Positions 54,394-63,592 of a stretch of 64,000 nucleotides of DNA are shown here, one piece after another. Positions within the stretch are counted from its first letter, which is position 1. Each line of letters starts with the position of its first letter. Position numbers and translations under genes: made by a program. Source of the DNA: Clostridium sp. JN-9 (GTDB lineage: Bacteria > Bacillota > Clostridia > Clostridiales > Clostridiaceae); contig NZ_CP035280.1 of NCBI RefSeq assembly GCF_004103695.1, positions 1,550,001-1,614,000 on the forward strand, given 5' to 3'. Under the pieces are notes generated by a model that was not told where the DNA came from, searched no databases, and worked only from the letters and a program-made list of their open reading frames with translations.

Positions 54394-54429
54394 ATTTACA
54401 ACTGCTTTTGAAAAACAAAGGAGAATTTT

Positions 54430-56478
54430 ATGGATGTTTATAGTGATATTTCTACTTTAAAAGGTGTAGGACCCAAAACACTTAATATGTTAAATAAGTG
54501 TCTCATATTTACAGTTATGGATTTAATATTATACTTTCCCAGGGACTATGATATAATTACAAATTATAAAAATAATGAGGAAAATGCTTCTGGTAAAGTT
54601 ATAGTTAAAGGTATAATAGAAAATATAAGGGGAAATATCAGAACAAGAACAGGAAAAAACTTAACTAATGCTGAGCTTAATACTGGGGGAAGCATAATTG
54701 AATTGAAATGGTTCAATCAGCCATATATAAAAAAATATATAAAAGTTAATGATGAATATTTATTTGAAGGTAAGATTCAAAATTATAAAGGCAGACTTTG
54801 CATGGCAAATCCCAAATTAATTAAAGACAGTGAAAATGAAGCAGAAAATAATACATTTAGTAAAGTTGTACCCAAATATCCATTAACAAATAACCTGAAA
54901 AATTCAACAGTTATAAAATTGGTAAATGAAGTTTTGTCACAGATATATATAGAGGAAAATTTACCACAGAATATAATATTAAAATATAATTTTTGTTCTT
55001 TGGATGATGCCATTAAAAATATCCATAATCCAAAGGATGAATATAAGCTTAAAGAAGCTGTAAGAAGATTGAAATTTCAAGAATTATTTACCTATTCCCT
55101 TAAAATATTAATGTTAAAAAAATATAGACAGAAAAACAAAAGTGGCAATATATATTCAATCTCAAAAGATTTAACCAGATTTAAAGAATTACTTCCATAC
55201 TCTTTAACTAATGCTCAAAACAGGTGTATTAGGGAAATCTTATTAGATCAGAAAAGTAATAAAATAATGAATAGACTTGTACAGGGAGACGTTGGAAGCG
55301 GTAAAACAATTGTGGCAATTATAAGTATGCTCAATGTGGTTAAGAATGGATATCAGGTTGCTATGATGGCACCAACTGAAATATTAGCAAATCAACATCT
55401 TGAAGAAACTAAAAAATTATTAGACAATTTCAATGTTAATATTGAAATATTAAGCGGAAGTCAAAGTAAAAAGGAAAAAAACAAAATAAAAGAAAATGTT
55501 AAGCTTGGTATAATTGATATATTAATTGGCACACATGCATTATTGGAAGATGATGTTGAATTCAAAAACTTAGGATTAATTGTTACAGATGAACAGCATA
55601 GATTTGGAGTATCTCAAAGAAGCAAGCTTATAAATAAGGGAAGTAATGCAGATATTTTAGTTATGAGTGCAACACCTATACCAAGGACGCTTTCATTATA
55701 TTTGTATGGCGATCTGGATATATCTGTAATAGATGAACTGCCTCCGGGAAGACAAAAGATAGATACATATTATATTAGTGAACATAGCAAAGACAGAGCA
55801 TACAGATTTGCTGTGCAGCAGCTTAAGGAAGGAAGACAGATATATATTGTGTGCCCATTGGTAGAAGAAAATGAAGATTTAAAATTAAATTCTGTAAAAA
55901 AATTATATGAACAATTAAAAGAGAAATATTTTAAAAATTTTAATATAAAAATTTTACATGGAAGAATGACTTCAAAAGAAAAAGATCTAATTATGGAGGA
56001 GTTCAAGAAAGGTGAAATTTCAGCTATTATTTCTACAACTGTAATTGAGGTTGGAATAAATGTACCAAATGCTACAGTTATGATAATTGAAAATGCAGAG
56101 AGATTTGGGTTAGCACAGCTCCATCAATTAAGAGGAAGAGTTGGAAGAGGAAACCATAAATCATATTGTATTCTCATTGCAGACATAAAAAATGATATTA
56201 TAAGAAAAAGAATGGAGATTATGAAATCAAGCAATGATGGATTTTATATCTCTGAGCAGGATTTTAAGATAAGAGGCAGTGGTGAGATTTTTGGATTAAG
56301 ACAGCATGGAGATAATGGTCTAATATTATGCAGCTTACCAGATGATATAAATATATTAAAAGCTGCAAATGAAGAAGCAAAAAAAGTCATTAACACTGAA
56401 TCAGAGGAACAGAAGGATTTTTTAAGGTGTATAATGAAAAAAATTGAACACAGCTCAAAATATATTTGTTTTAATTAA
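54430..56478 (+). CDS. recG: ATP-dependent DNA helicase RecG
   Basis: Branch-migration helicase of 682 residues. The N-terminal wedge OB domain is followed by Walker A GDVGSGKTI near 288-296, MMAPTEILANQH, DEQHRFGV (DEQH box), SATPIPRTL, and GRVGRGNHKSYC, then the C-terminal TRG motif region (SEQDFKIRGSGEIFGLRQHG). It regresses stalled forks. Start ATG follows AAAGGAG. Length is normal. Confidence 0.97.
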   Translation: MDVYSDISTLKGVGPKTLNMLNKCLIFTVMDLILYFPRDYDIITNYKNNEENASGKVIVKGIIENIRGNIRTRTGKNLTNAELNTGGSIIELKWFNQPYIKKYIKVNDEYLFEGKIQNYKGRLCMANPKLIKDSENEAENNTFSKVVPKYPLTNNLKNSTVIKLVNEVLSQIYIEENLPQNIILKYNFCSLDDAIKNIHNPKDEYKLKEAVRRLKFQELFTYSLKILMLKKYRQKNKSGNIYSISKDLTRFKELLPYSLTNAQNRCIREILLDQKSNKIMNRLVQGDVGSGKTIVAIISMLNVVKNGYQVAMMAPTEILANQHLEETKKLLDNFNVNIEILSGSQSKKEKNKIKENVKLGIIDILIGTHALLEDDVEFKNLGLIVTDEQHRFGVSQRSKLINKGSNADILVMSATPIPRTLSLYLYGDLDISVIDELPPGRQKIDTYYISEHSKDRAYRFAVQQLKEGRQIYIVCPLVEENEDLKLNSVKKLYEQLKEKYFKNFNIKILHGRMTSKEKDLIMEEFKKGEISAIISTTVIEVGINVPNATVMIIENAERFGLAQLHQLRGRVGRGNHKSYCILIADIKNDIIRKRMEIMKSSNDGFYISEQDFKIRGSGEIFGLRQHGDNGLILCSLPDDINILKAANEEAKKVINTESEEQKDFLRCIMKKIEHSSKYICFN

Positions 56479-56526
56479 TCATTACTGTATTTGAATTTTA
56501 GGTACAATGAACCTCCAATTACCAGA

Positions 56527-56556
56527 GTATTTATAATACTTTAGGGCAAGATATTA
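56527..56556 (+). promoter_or_regulatory. Candidate SigG promoter before the SASP gene
   Basis: GTATT (56527-56531) and GATATTA (56550-56556) are separated by exactly 18 bases. Compared with the SigG consensus (GHATR, 18, CATNHTA), one base differs in each box. A small GTACTT/AAGTAC hairpin at 56559-56573 follows in the leader. Confidence 0.5.
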
Positions 56557-56597
56557 ATGTACTTAAAAAGTACAAAAAGTTTATTGGAGGTGCTATT

Positions 56598-56810
56598 ATG
56601 AGCAATGGTTCAAGAAATCAAAAAGCAGTTCCAGAGGCTAAAAATGCATTAAGACAGTTTAAATATGAATCAGCAGATGAAATTGGAGTAAATGTACCAC
56701 AAGATGGATATTGGGGAGACATGACCTCCAGAGAATGCGGTTCAGTTGGAGGACAGATGGTAAAAAAATTAATTGAAATGGCTGAGCATCAGCTAATTCA
56801 GGGAAGATAG
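56598..56810 (+). CDS. Alpha/beta-type small acid-soluble spore protein
   Basis: A 70-residue SASP that coats spore DNA and protects it from UV and heat. The two family boxes are present: KYESADEIGV, containing the Glu-Ser bond cut by GPR protease on germination, and SRECGSVGGQMVKKLIE. The start MSNGSRNQKAVPEAKNALRQ is usual. TGGAGG precedes the ATG. It is expressed in the forespore under SigG. Confidence 0.95.
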   Translation: MSNGSRNQKAVPEAKNALRQFKYESADEIGVNVPQDGYWGDMTSRECGSVGGQMVKKLIEMAEHQLIQGR

Positions 56811-56816
56811 TTTTTT

Positions 56817-56846
56817 AGGTATGTGCTTTAATGTGCATACCTTTTA
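56817..56846 (+). terminator. Terminator after the SASP gene
   Basis: AGGTATGTGC pairs with GTGCATACCT (two G-U pairs), followed by TTTT. Confidence 0.75.
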
Positions 56847-56949
56847 ATAATTAATCTATAATAATCAATATATAGTAAAATTAGTTTTGTATAATATGTA
56901 TAAATATGCTAGAATATTAAAAAGAAAAACATATAAGGAGGACAAATAA

Positions 56950-57507
56950 ATGAGAATAATTGCAGGTCTTGCAAAAGGACGTAAATTGCTGTCACCTGAA
57001 AGTATGGTAACAAGGCCTACCTTAGATAGAATTAAGGAATCAATGTTTGATATTTTGCAGGATAAAACTTACGGGTCGAATGTACTGGATGCTTTTGCAG
57101 GCACTGGAAGCTTGGGCCTGGAAGCTGCAAGCAGAGGAGCAAGTCATTGCTATCTAATTGATAAGAGCCCTGAAACATATCCATTATTAAAACAAAATAT
57201 TATAAATTTAAAATTTGATGATATATGCAGTAGTTTTAATGATGATACATATGAAGTTATAAAAAGATTGGGCGAAAATAAAGGGGTATTTGATATTATT
57301 TTTATAGATCCGCCATATGCTAAGGATATGATTCCTTTAGCTGTTGAATTAGTTGAAAAATATAATATGCTTGCATCTGATGGAGTAATTGTAACTAAAA
57401 TTGATAGTAAAGAAATAATTTATGAAGGCTCAAAAAATATAGTGTTGTATGATAAAAGAAAATATGGTAACACAACAATTTGTTTTTATAAGCTTAAGGA
57501 GGACTAA
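56950..57507 (+). CDS. rsmD: 16S rRNA guanine-966 N2-methyltransferase RsmD
   Basis: A 185-residue SAM methyltransferase. [13 protein letters not shown] is the family start, [20 protein letters not shown] the SAM motif, and FIDPPYA the catalytic DPPY motif at about 118-123. It methylates G966 in the 30S subunit. AAGGAGG precedes the ATG. Its stop is one base before the coaD start. Confidence 0.96.
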   Translation: MRIIAGLAKGRKLLSPESMVTRPTLDRIKESMFDILQDKTYGSNVLDAFAGTGSLGLEAASRGASHCYLIDKSPETYPLLKQNIINLKFDDICSSFNDDTYEVIKRLGENKGVFDIIFIDPPYAKDMIPLAVELVEKYNMLASDGVIVTKIDSKEIIYEGSKNIVLYDKRKYGNTTICFYKLKED

Positions 57508-57508
57508 A

Positions 57509-57988
57509 ATGAAAACTGCAGTATATCCAGGAAGTTTTGATCCAATTACTAAAGGACATTTGGATATTATTAGGAGGGCATCCCGAATTTTTGATGAAGT
57601 TATAGTTTCTGTACTAATTAACCCTAATAAGGTTGGACTTTTTAATATTGATGAAAGAGTAAGATTAATTAAAAAAGTAACTAAGGATATTCCAAATGTA
57701 AAAGTTGAAAGTTTTAGCGGGCTTCTTGTAAATTACATGAAAGAAAAAAATGCCAGCATAATAATTAAAGGTTTGCGTGCAGTTTCTGATTTTGAATATG
57801 AGTTTCAAATGTCACATATTAATAAAAAGTTAGATCATAATATTGAAACTGTTTTCATGATGACGGATGCAGAAACATTTTATTTAAGCTCTACAGCTGT
57901 AAAACAAGTTGCTATGTTTGGAGGATCCATTAAGGATTTTGTTCCTGATGAAATTGTCAGTGAGATATTAAATAAAATTCAAAAATAA
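57509..57988 (+). CDS. coaD: Phosphopantetheine adenylyltransferase
   Basis: A 159-residue nucleotidyltransferase that makes dephospho-CoA. [17 protein letters not shown] holds the TxGH-type motif (TKGH) and [10 protein letters not shown] is the second motif. ATG at 57509 is set by AAGGAGGA and the invariant start; the ORF from 57449 would run through rsmD. It continues the pathway begun by coaBC at 37 kb. rsmD-coaD is a conserved pair. Confidence 0.97.
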   Translation: MKTAVYPGSFDPITKGHLDIIRRASRIFDEVIVSVLINPNKVGLFNIDERVRLIKKVTKDIPNVKVESFSGLLVNYMKEKNASIIIKGLRAVSDFEYEFQMSHINKKLDHNIETVFMMTDAETFYLSSTAVKQVAMFGGSIKDFVPDEIVSEILNKIQK

Positions 57989-58003
57989 GTGGGGGGATTA
58001 TTT

Positions 58004-58531
58004 ATGGATATAATTAAATTATTGGAATATCTCCAGGAAATAATTGAAACTTCAAGTAAAGTACCTATTACTGGTAAAGCAATGGTAGACAAAAAAGAAG
58101 TACTGGAGGTAATAGATAAGATAATTAATAATTTACCTGATGAATTTAAAAAGGCACAATGGGTTTATGAAGAAAAAGAAAGGATCTTAAGCGAAGCTGT
58201 TGCGCAATCAGATGAAATAAAAAATCAAAATATGGAATTACTTAAGAAACAAATAGAAAATCATGATATAACGAGAGAAGCCGAAGCCAAAGCACAGCAG
58301 ATAATTTCTTCTGCCCAAAGAGATGCAAAGGCTATGAGACTTGGAGCAAGGGATTATGCTGATGAAGTGCTTTCTGAACTGGATAGAGAAATAAATTCAA
58401 GAGGAAATATACTCATTGGAAATATAAAAAAAGAAGCTGAGGATTTTTTCCAGCAGCTTGAATCGAAAATCACTAATTCCTCTGGGGAAATCAGAGAAAA
58501 TATTAAGGAATTAAGAAATTATAATAAATGA
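58004..58531 (+). CDS. Coiled-coil protein of unknown function, ATP synthase subunit B-like
   Basis: A 175-residue, mostly helical protein. MDIIKLLEYLQEIIETSSKV opens it, followed by KEVLEVIDKIINNLPDEFKK and a long charged coiled coil from about residue 60 to the end (AKAQQIISSAQRDAKAM). Such genes follow coaD in clostridia and are often named ATPase or subunit B-like; no real ATP synthase role is shown. No membrane segment is visible. ATG at 58004 follows GGGGGGAT. Its end overlaps ylbJ on the other strand by 13 bases. Confidence 0.75.
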   Translation: MDIIKLLEYLQEIIETSSKVPITGKAMVDKKEVLEVIDKIINNLPDEFKKAQWVYEEKERILSEAVAQSDEIKNQNMELLKKQIENHDITREAEAKAQQIISSAQRDAKAMRLGARDYADEVLSELDREINSRGNILIGNIKKEAEDFFQQLESKITNSSGEIRENIKELRNYNK

Positions 58532-59706
58532 TTCCTTATAAAATATTTTATATTTTTTAATAATACTAAAACCAATGGAATAGCAGAAATAAAATAAATT
58601 ATATAGTACTTATTAAATATGGGATTAGTTACTAAGGACACTGCAGGTACATTGCTGTTGTACAAATTTACTCTCATAATACTAAATAAAATTACGCTGA
58701 TAATTGAACAAAATACTCCTTGAATAAATTTATTAAATACATATGTCTTAATTGAAACATTATATTTATATATGAAAGAGTTTACTTGAAAAATAATTGA
58801 AATTCCGCTGAATCCAATAAAAAATGATATTATTGAAATTTTAGTCAGCATATTCATATCTGACTGTGAGATTAATGAACATCCATTAGTAATTTCAACT
58901 ACACCTAATAATAAACTTTTTATAATTGTGCTGTTAATGTTTGACAATGTTGAAATAATATTAACCAACAAATTTACAATACTGCTATTTTTAATTATCG
59001 ATATTATTACAGAAAATAAGATAACAAAACCACCTATTGATAGGGTATTTGTTATAGAGGAATCTATACTACTTTTAATTACTGAACCAAAATCTTTAGT
59101 ACCTGGCAGATAATTACCGGCATTGTAATTATCTATTTTTTTTTCTTTAGCTGCAGGTAAAACTAAACTCATTAAAATACAGGAAATAATATTTGAAAAA
59201 AAAAGTAAATACCCAATATTACTATTATTCAGCATGGATGTGCCTACTGAACCTATTATAAATAATGGACTTGCATTTGAAGCAATATTTAATAACCTCT
59301 TATATGTATTATAGGAGATTAGCTGTTTATTATATATTTCACTGGCATATTTACTGCCAAGAGGATAACCACACAATATACTAGTTATAATAACAAAACT
59401 GCATTGAATAGGTAATCTTAAAGGCTTGCACAAAAAAGCTCCAAAGTATCTGGCATATATTTTCACTCCATCATAGTTTATTAGTATATTACATATTATC
59501 AAAAATGGGAAAATAGAGGGAAATACTTTATAATAAAATAACCTGGCACCAGTCAATGTGCCTTCAATGCAAATATCAGGCTGAAAAATAAATTCAAATA
59601 TTATCAGTGTTGAAAAAGCAACAATGATAATGCTTTTATTTTTTAATAATATAAAAATTAAAATTAATATAATTAAAATTGCCAGATATAAAATAAAATG
59701 CAACAA
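58519..59706 (-). CDS. ylbJ: Sporulation integral membrane protein YlbJ
   Basis: A 395-residue protein with about nine membrane segments and a nucleoside-recognition (GATE) fold: VFPSIFPFLIICNILI, CGYPLGSKYASEIYN and ASNASPLFIIGSVGTSML are typical of YlbJ. In Bacillus YlbJ is made under SigE in the mother cell and is needed for heat-resistant spores; its substrate is unknown. The start is TTG at 59706 after AGGAGAA. It follows tmcAL on the minus strand by 59 bases; ylbM and ylbJ lie near each other in Bacillus too. Confidence 0.93.
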   Translation of the reverse strand: MLHFILYLAILIILILIFILLKNKSIIIVAFSTLIIFEFIFQPDICIEGTLTGARLFYYKVFPSIFPFLIICNILINYDGVKIYARYFGAFLCKPLRLPIQCSFVIITSILCGYPLGSKYASEIYNKQLISYNTYKRLLNIASNASPLFIIGSVGTSMLNNSNIGYLLFFSNIISCILMSLVLPAAKEKKIDNYNAGNYLPGTKDFGSVIKSSIDSSITNTLSIGGFVILFSVIISIIKNSSIVNLLVNIISTLSNINSTIIKSLLLGVVEITNGCSLISQSDMNMLTKISIISFFIGFSGISIIFQVNSFIYKYNVSIKTYVFNKFIQGVFCSIISVILFSIMRVNLYNSNVPAVSLVTNPIFNKYYIIYFISAIPLVLVLLKNIKYFIRNHLL

Positions 59707-59765
59707 TTTAATTCTCCTAAATAATAGTTTATACTAATATATTTTTTAAATCTGGTTTTAATTCA

Positions 59766-60983
59766 TCAGTTTTTAATTATTACAGGGCTATTTAAATAAT
59801 CGGCATTACTTACCACATGATTATTAAGTAAGCTATAAGCTTTAGTAGCAAATATATCTGCTCTCAATGTATCGTTAATTTTATTAGGTATTTTTGTTAT
59901 TATAGGTATGCTGCTGTTTTTTTTCATTTCCCTTATTATTTCCCTTCCATTATTATTAAATCCTAATATTCTTGCATATGGGCATTGCATGGATCTAAGT
60001 TCTGAATAATTAAACCTGTCAAATAATAAAAAGTACTGACACAATAATCTACTGATTCTGCTATATGTATAGCGCTTGGTTTTAACCATTTCTATTAAAC
60101 TATTGAGGCTGCTGCTTTTATCAATAAATTTATAAATTCTATTATCTAATCCCTCAGATGCATCAGGAAGTTTATTAAGTGTTTTATCACCTGAGTAAAA
60201 TCTATATTTTATAAAATCCAGCATTTCATCTCCTGTGAGCAAAGAGTAATTTTTATTATTTAAATATGAAAGAATATTAAAGGAATTTAAGGGTATGTAA
60301 TTCCTGACATCTTCTATATTTTTGTTATCTTTAAAAAATTCTCTTATGGCAGTAGCTGATGCAAATTTACTATTCAATCTTTTATCATTGTAATTTGAAC
60401 CTAACCGTTTTATTGGGGAAGCAGTTATTCTGCTATTGAGCTTTATAAGACTTTTATAATATTCTATGGCAAGAATATTATTGGGAAGACTTATAATAGA
60501 AGTAATGTCATGCTTATCACAATGTGTTTTATAATATTTTTCCATAGCCATTGTCCTGGCCTTTGGGAATGAATTGCCTAAAGCTAAGTAATTAGTCAAA
60601 AGAACTTTATATTCCTGCGGCTCATCATTAAAAATCCTGGCAATTTGAAATAATGCTTCTGAATCTTCTGTTTCACACCCAAAGCATATATTTTCTATAA
60701 CACCTATACTATTCAATAAAGATACAGCTCCAAATGAAAAAAATTCTGCTGAAGATACGCTGTATATTACAGGCAGTTCAATAACCAAATCAACACCATT
60801 TAGCAATGCCATTTCTGCCCGTGTCCATTTATCAACTATAGCAGGGAGACCCCTTTGAACAAAATTACCGCTCATTACTGCAACTATGCCGTCACAATTT
60901 GTCTGTTCTATAGATTTTTTAATATGATATTCATGTCCATTATGAAACGGATTGTATTCAGCTACTATACCAGTTAACTTCAA
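59766..60983 (-). CDS. tmcAL: tRNA(Met) cytidine acetate ligase TmcAL (YlbM)
   Basis: A 405-residue nucleotidyltransferase. GIVAEYNPFHNGHEYHI holds the HxGH-type motif (HNGH), and MSGNFVQRGLPAIVDKWTRA and DLVIELP are characteristic. Bacillus TmcAL makes N4-acetylcytidine at the wobble base of elongator tRNA-Met from acetate and ATP. It lies back to back with pta, and both use acetate metabolites. The start is TTG after GGAGGAG. Older names are UPF0348 and YlbM. Confidence 0.93.
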   Translation of the reverse strand: MKLTGIVAEYNPFHNGHEYHIKKSIEQTNCDGIVAVMSGNFVQRGLPAIVDKWTRAEMALLNGVDLVIELPVIYSVSSAEFFSFGAVSLLNSIGVIENICFGCETEDSEALFQIARIFNDEPQEYKVLLTNYLALGNSFPKARTMAMEKYYKTHCDKHDITSIISLPNNILAIEYYKSLIKLNSRITASPIKRLGSNYNDKRLNSKFASATAIREFFKDNKNIEDVRNYIPLNSFNILSYLNNKNYSLLTGDEMLDFIKYRFYSGDKTLNKLPDASEGLDNRIYKFIDKSSSLNSLIEMVKTKRYTYSRISRLLCQYFLLFDRFNYSELRSMQCPYARILGFNNNGREIIREMKKNSSIPIITKIPNKINDTLRADIFATKAYSLLNNHVVSNADYLNSPVIIKN

Positions 60984-61154
60984 AATATCTCCTCCAATTA
61001 TTTTCTATTAATTAAGTATGAATTTACTAATATGGGTATAATTAAAAAGTATCAGTAAATTTATTACCAGTCAACAATTTATATGAATAAGTTAGCATTT
61101 TTAAGTTAATTACAATTAAATTAATCATAATATGAAAAATTAAAGTATTTTTTC

Positions 61155-61184
61155 TTGAAAATGATATACTAAATAGATTATAGT
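61155..61184 (+). promoter_or_regulatory. pta promoter with a cre-like motif downstream
   Basis: TTGAAA (61155-61160) and TATAGT (61179-61184), 18 bases apart. TGTATACGTTATTA at 61190-61203 partly resembles a CcpA cre site. The 252-base space between tmcAL and pta holds no other feature I can support. Confidence 0.5.
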
Positions 61185-61235
61185 ATATATGTATACGTTA
61201 TTAAGAAATGTCCTAATATGAAGGGAGAAATGAAC

Positions 61236-62234
61236 ATGGAACTTATGAACAAAATCTGGAAGTTAGCACAAAAAGATAAAAAGAGAATTGTGCTTCCAGA
61301 AGGAGAAGAAGAAAGAAATTTACAAGCTTCTGAGAAAATCAGGAACAATGGTCTTGCAGAATTGATTTTGGTGGGAAATAAAAAAGTCATCACTGAAAAT
61401 GCAGCAAAGCTTGGAGTGAACATTGATGGAGTTGAAATTAGAGACCCTGAAAATGATGAAAAGGCTTCAAGTTATGCAAATGAATTTTATGAATTAAGAA
61501 AGAAAAAGGGAATGACACCAGAAAAAGCAGCAAAGATAGTTAAAGATCCTCTTTATTTTGCCACAATGATGGTAAAGATGGGCGATGCTGATGGTATGGT
61601 ATCTGGTGCAATTCATACTACAGGAGATTTATTAAGACCAGGTCTTCAAATAATTAAAACTGCACCAGGTGTAAGTGTGGTTTCAAGTACATTTATTATG
61701 ATGGTGCCTGAATGTGAATTTGGAGATTCAGGGTTACTTTTATTCGCAGACTGTGCAGTAAACCCAAATCCAACCACAGAGCAATTAGCTTCAATAGCAA
61801 TAAGCACAGCAGATACTGCTAAAAATTTATGCGGCATAGAACCAAAAGTTGCAATGCTCTCATTTTCAACTATGGGAAGTGCAGACCATGAACTGGTTGA
61901 TAAGGTGAGAAATTCAGTTGAAATTGCAAGGGGAATGCGCAAAGACATAGAAATAGATGGAGAATTGCAGCTTGATGCTGCTATAGTAAAAAAAGTTGCT
62001 GATTTAAAGGCACCAAACAGTAAAGTTGCTGGAAGGGCAAATGTATTGATTTTCCCAGACTTGCAGTCAGGTAACATTGGATATAAATTAGTTCAAAGAT
62101 TTGCCAAAGCTGAAGCTATAGGACCAGTATGCCAGGGGTTTGCTAAGCCTATTAATGATTTGTCAAGAGGATGTTCCTCAGATGATATAGTTAACGTTGT
62201 AGCTGTGACTGCGGTCCAAGCTCAAAATTCATAA
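61236..62234 (+). CDS. pta: Phosphotransacetylase
   Basis: Converts acetyl-CoA and phosphate to acetyl phosphate; 332 residues. MELMNKIWKLAQKDKKRIVL is the usual clostridial start, GAIHTTGDLLRPGLQIIK and the PNPTTEQLASIAIS, AGRANVLIFPDL segments are conserved. ATG at 61236 is preferred because AAGGGAG is eight bases upstream; ATGs at 61218 and 61230 are before or too near that site. With ackA it makes ATP and acetate, and the acyl phosphate product can also signal. Confidence 0.96.
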   Translation: MELMNKIWKLAQKDKKRIVLPEGEEERNLQASEKIRNNGLAELILVGNKKVITENAAKLGVNIDGVEIRDPENDEKASSYANEFYELRKKKGMTPEKAAKIVKDPLYFATMMVKMGDADGMVSGAIHTTGDLLRPGLQIIKTAPGVSVVSSTFIMMVPECEFGDSGLLLFADCAVNPNPTTEQLASIAISTADTAKNLCGIEPKVAMLSFSTMGSADHELVDKVRNSVEIARGMRKDIEIDGELQLDAAIVKKVADLKAPNSKVAGRANVLIFPDLQSGNIGYKLVQRFAKAEAIGPVCQGFAKPINDLSRGCSSDDIVNVVAVTAVQAQNS

Positions 62235-62263
62235 TAAAATTTTACTAAGGGGAGGTAAAAATT

Positions 62264-63460
62264 ATGAAAGTACTAGTAATTAATTGCGGAAGCTCTTCAT
62301 TGAAATATCAGTTAATTGATATGGAAAATGAAAATGTTTTAGCAAAAGGATTAGTTGAAAGAATAGGTATTGATGGATCTATTTTAACTCAAAAGGCAAA
62401 GGGTGAAAAATATATTATTCAGCAGCCTATGAAAGACCACAAAGATGCAATAAAATTAGTTCTGGATGCACTTGTGGATAAAGAACATGGCGTAATTTCC
62501 AATATGTCAGAAATAGGAGCTGTAGGACACAGAGTTGTTCATGGTGGAGAAAAATATGACAATTCAGTGCTTATAGATAATGTTGTGATGAAGGCACTTA
62601 AAGAATGTGTGAAGCTTGCACCACTACATAATCCACCAAACATTATTGGAATTGAAGCATGTAAACAGTTAATGCCAGACACTCCAATGGTGGCTGTGTT
62701 TGATACAGCATTTCATCAAACTATACCTGAATATGCTTATATATATCCTCTGCCTTATGAATTATACAAAAATAATGGAGTGAGAAAATATGGATTTCAT
62801 GGAACTTCTCACAGATTCGTATCAAATGAAGCAGCTAAAATGATGGGAAAGAACATTGAAGATTTAAAGATAATAACATGTCACCTGGGAAATGGTGCAA
62901 GTTTATGTGCAGTAGATGGAGGTAAATCTGTTGAAACCAGTATGGGATTTACTCCACTTGAAGGAATAGCAATGGGTACCAGATGCGGAAGTATAGATCC
63001 AGCTATTATTCCTTTCTTAATGGAAGAGCTTAATATGGATATTGATAAGGTTAACAATTTATTAAATAAAGAATCCGGAGTACTTGGGATTTCAGGTATC
63101 AGCAGTGATTTCAGGGATATTGAATCTGCTGCAGAAAAGGGAAATTCAAGGGCTAAATTAGCTTTAGATGTTTTCTACTATAAAGTAAGAAAATTCATTG
63201 GATCATATGCTGCTGTAATGGGCGGAGTAGACTGCGTTGTATTTACTGCAGGACTTGGAGAAAATTCATTTGAATGCAGAGAACAATCATGCAAGGGATT
63301 GGAGTTCCTTGGCATTAAGATAGATCATGAAAAGAACAAATGCAGAGGAATTGCAAAGGAAGTAAGTACAGATGATTCTAAGGTAAAGGTATTTGTTATA
63401 CCTACAAATGAAGAGCTTATGATTGCAAAAGACACTGTAAAAATAGTCAATTCACTATAG
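62264..63460 (+). CDS. ackA: Acetate kinase
   Basis: A 398-residue acetokinase. [33 protein letters not shown] and [13 protein letters not shown] are the family signatures, with the catalytic Asp and Arg in place. It turns acetyl phosphate and ADP into acetate and ATP. GGGGAGGT precedes the ATG. It is cotranscribed with pta (30 bases between) and ends at a strong hairpin. Confidence 0.98.
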   Translation: MKVLVINCGSSSLKYQLIDMENENVLAKGLVERIGIDGSILTQKAKGEKYIIQQPMKDHKDAIKLVLDALVDKEHGVISNMSEIGAVGHRVVHGGEKYDNSVLIDNVVMKALKECVKLAPLHNPPNIIGIEACKQLMPDTPMVAVFDTAFHQTIPEYAYIYPLPYELYKNNGVRKYGFHGTSHRFVSNEAAKMMGKNIEDLKIITCHLGNGASLCAVDGGKSVETSMGFTPLEGIAMGTRCGSIDPAIIPFLMEELNMDIDKVNNLLNKESGVLGISGISSDFRDIESAAEKGNSRAKLALDVFYYKVRKFIGSYAAVMGGVDCVVFTAGLGENSFECREQSCKGLEFLGIKIDHEKNKCRGIAKEVSTDDSKVKVFVIPTNEELMIAKDTVKIVNSL

Positions 63461-63465
63461 TTTAT

Positions 63466-63500
63466 ATATAACTGAGCGCCATTTGGCAGCTCAGTTATAT
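63466..63500 (+). terminator. Long hairpin after ackA
   Basis: ATATAACTGAGCGCC pairs with GGCAGCTCAGTTATAT (one bulged A), a 15-pair stem with loop ATTT. No T-run follows, so termination may be partial or the hairpin may protect the mRNA end. Confidence 0.7.
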
Positions 63501-63533
63501 CATTACATATAAAACTCTGTATATCAAAAATAC

Positions 63534-63562
63534 TTGACTTTTAATTACCCAGCTTATATAAT
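63534..63562 (+). promoter_or_regulatory. Strong sigma-A promoter before yceD
   Basis: TTGACT (63534-63539) and TATAAT (63557-63562), 17 bases apart. This is among the best consensus matches in the window and fits a ribosomal-protein operon (yceD-rpmF). Confidence 0.75.
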
Positions 63563-63592
63563 AAATTGTGGTTATTACATCGAGGTGATTAT

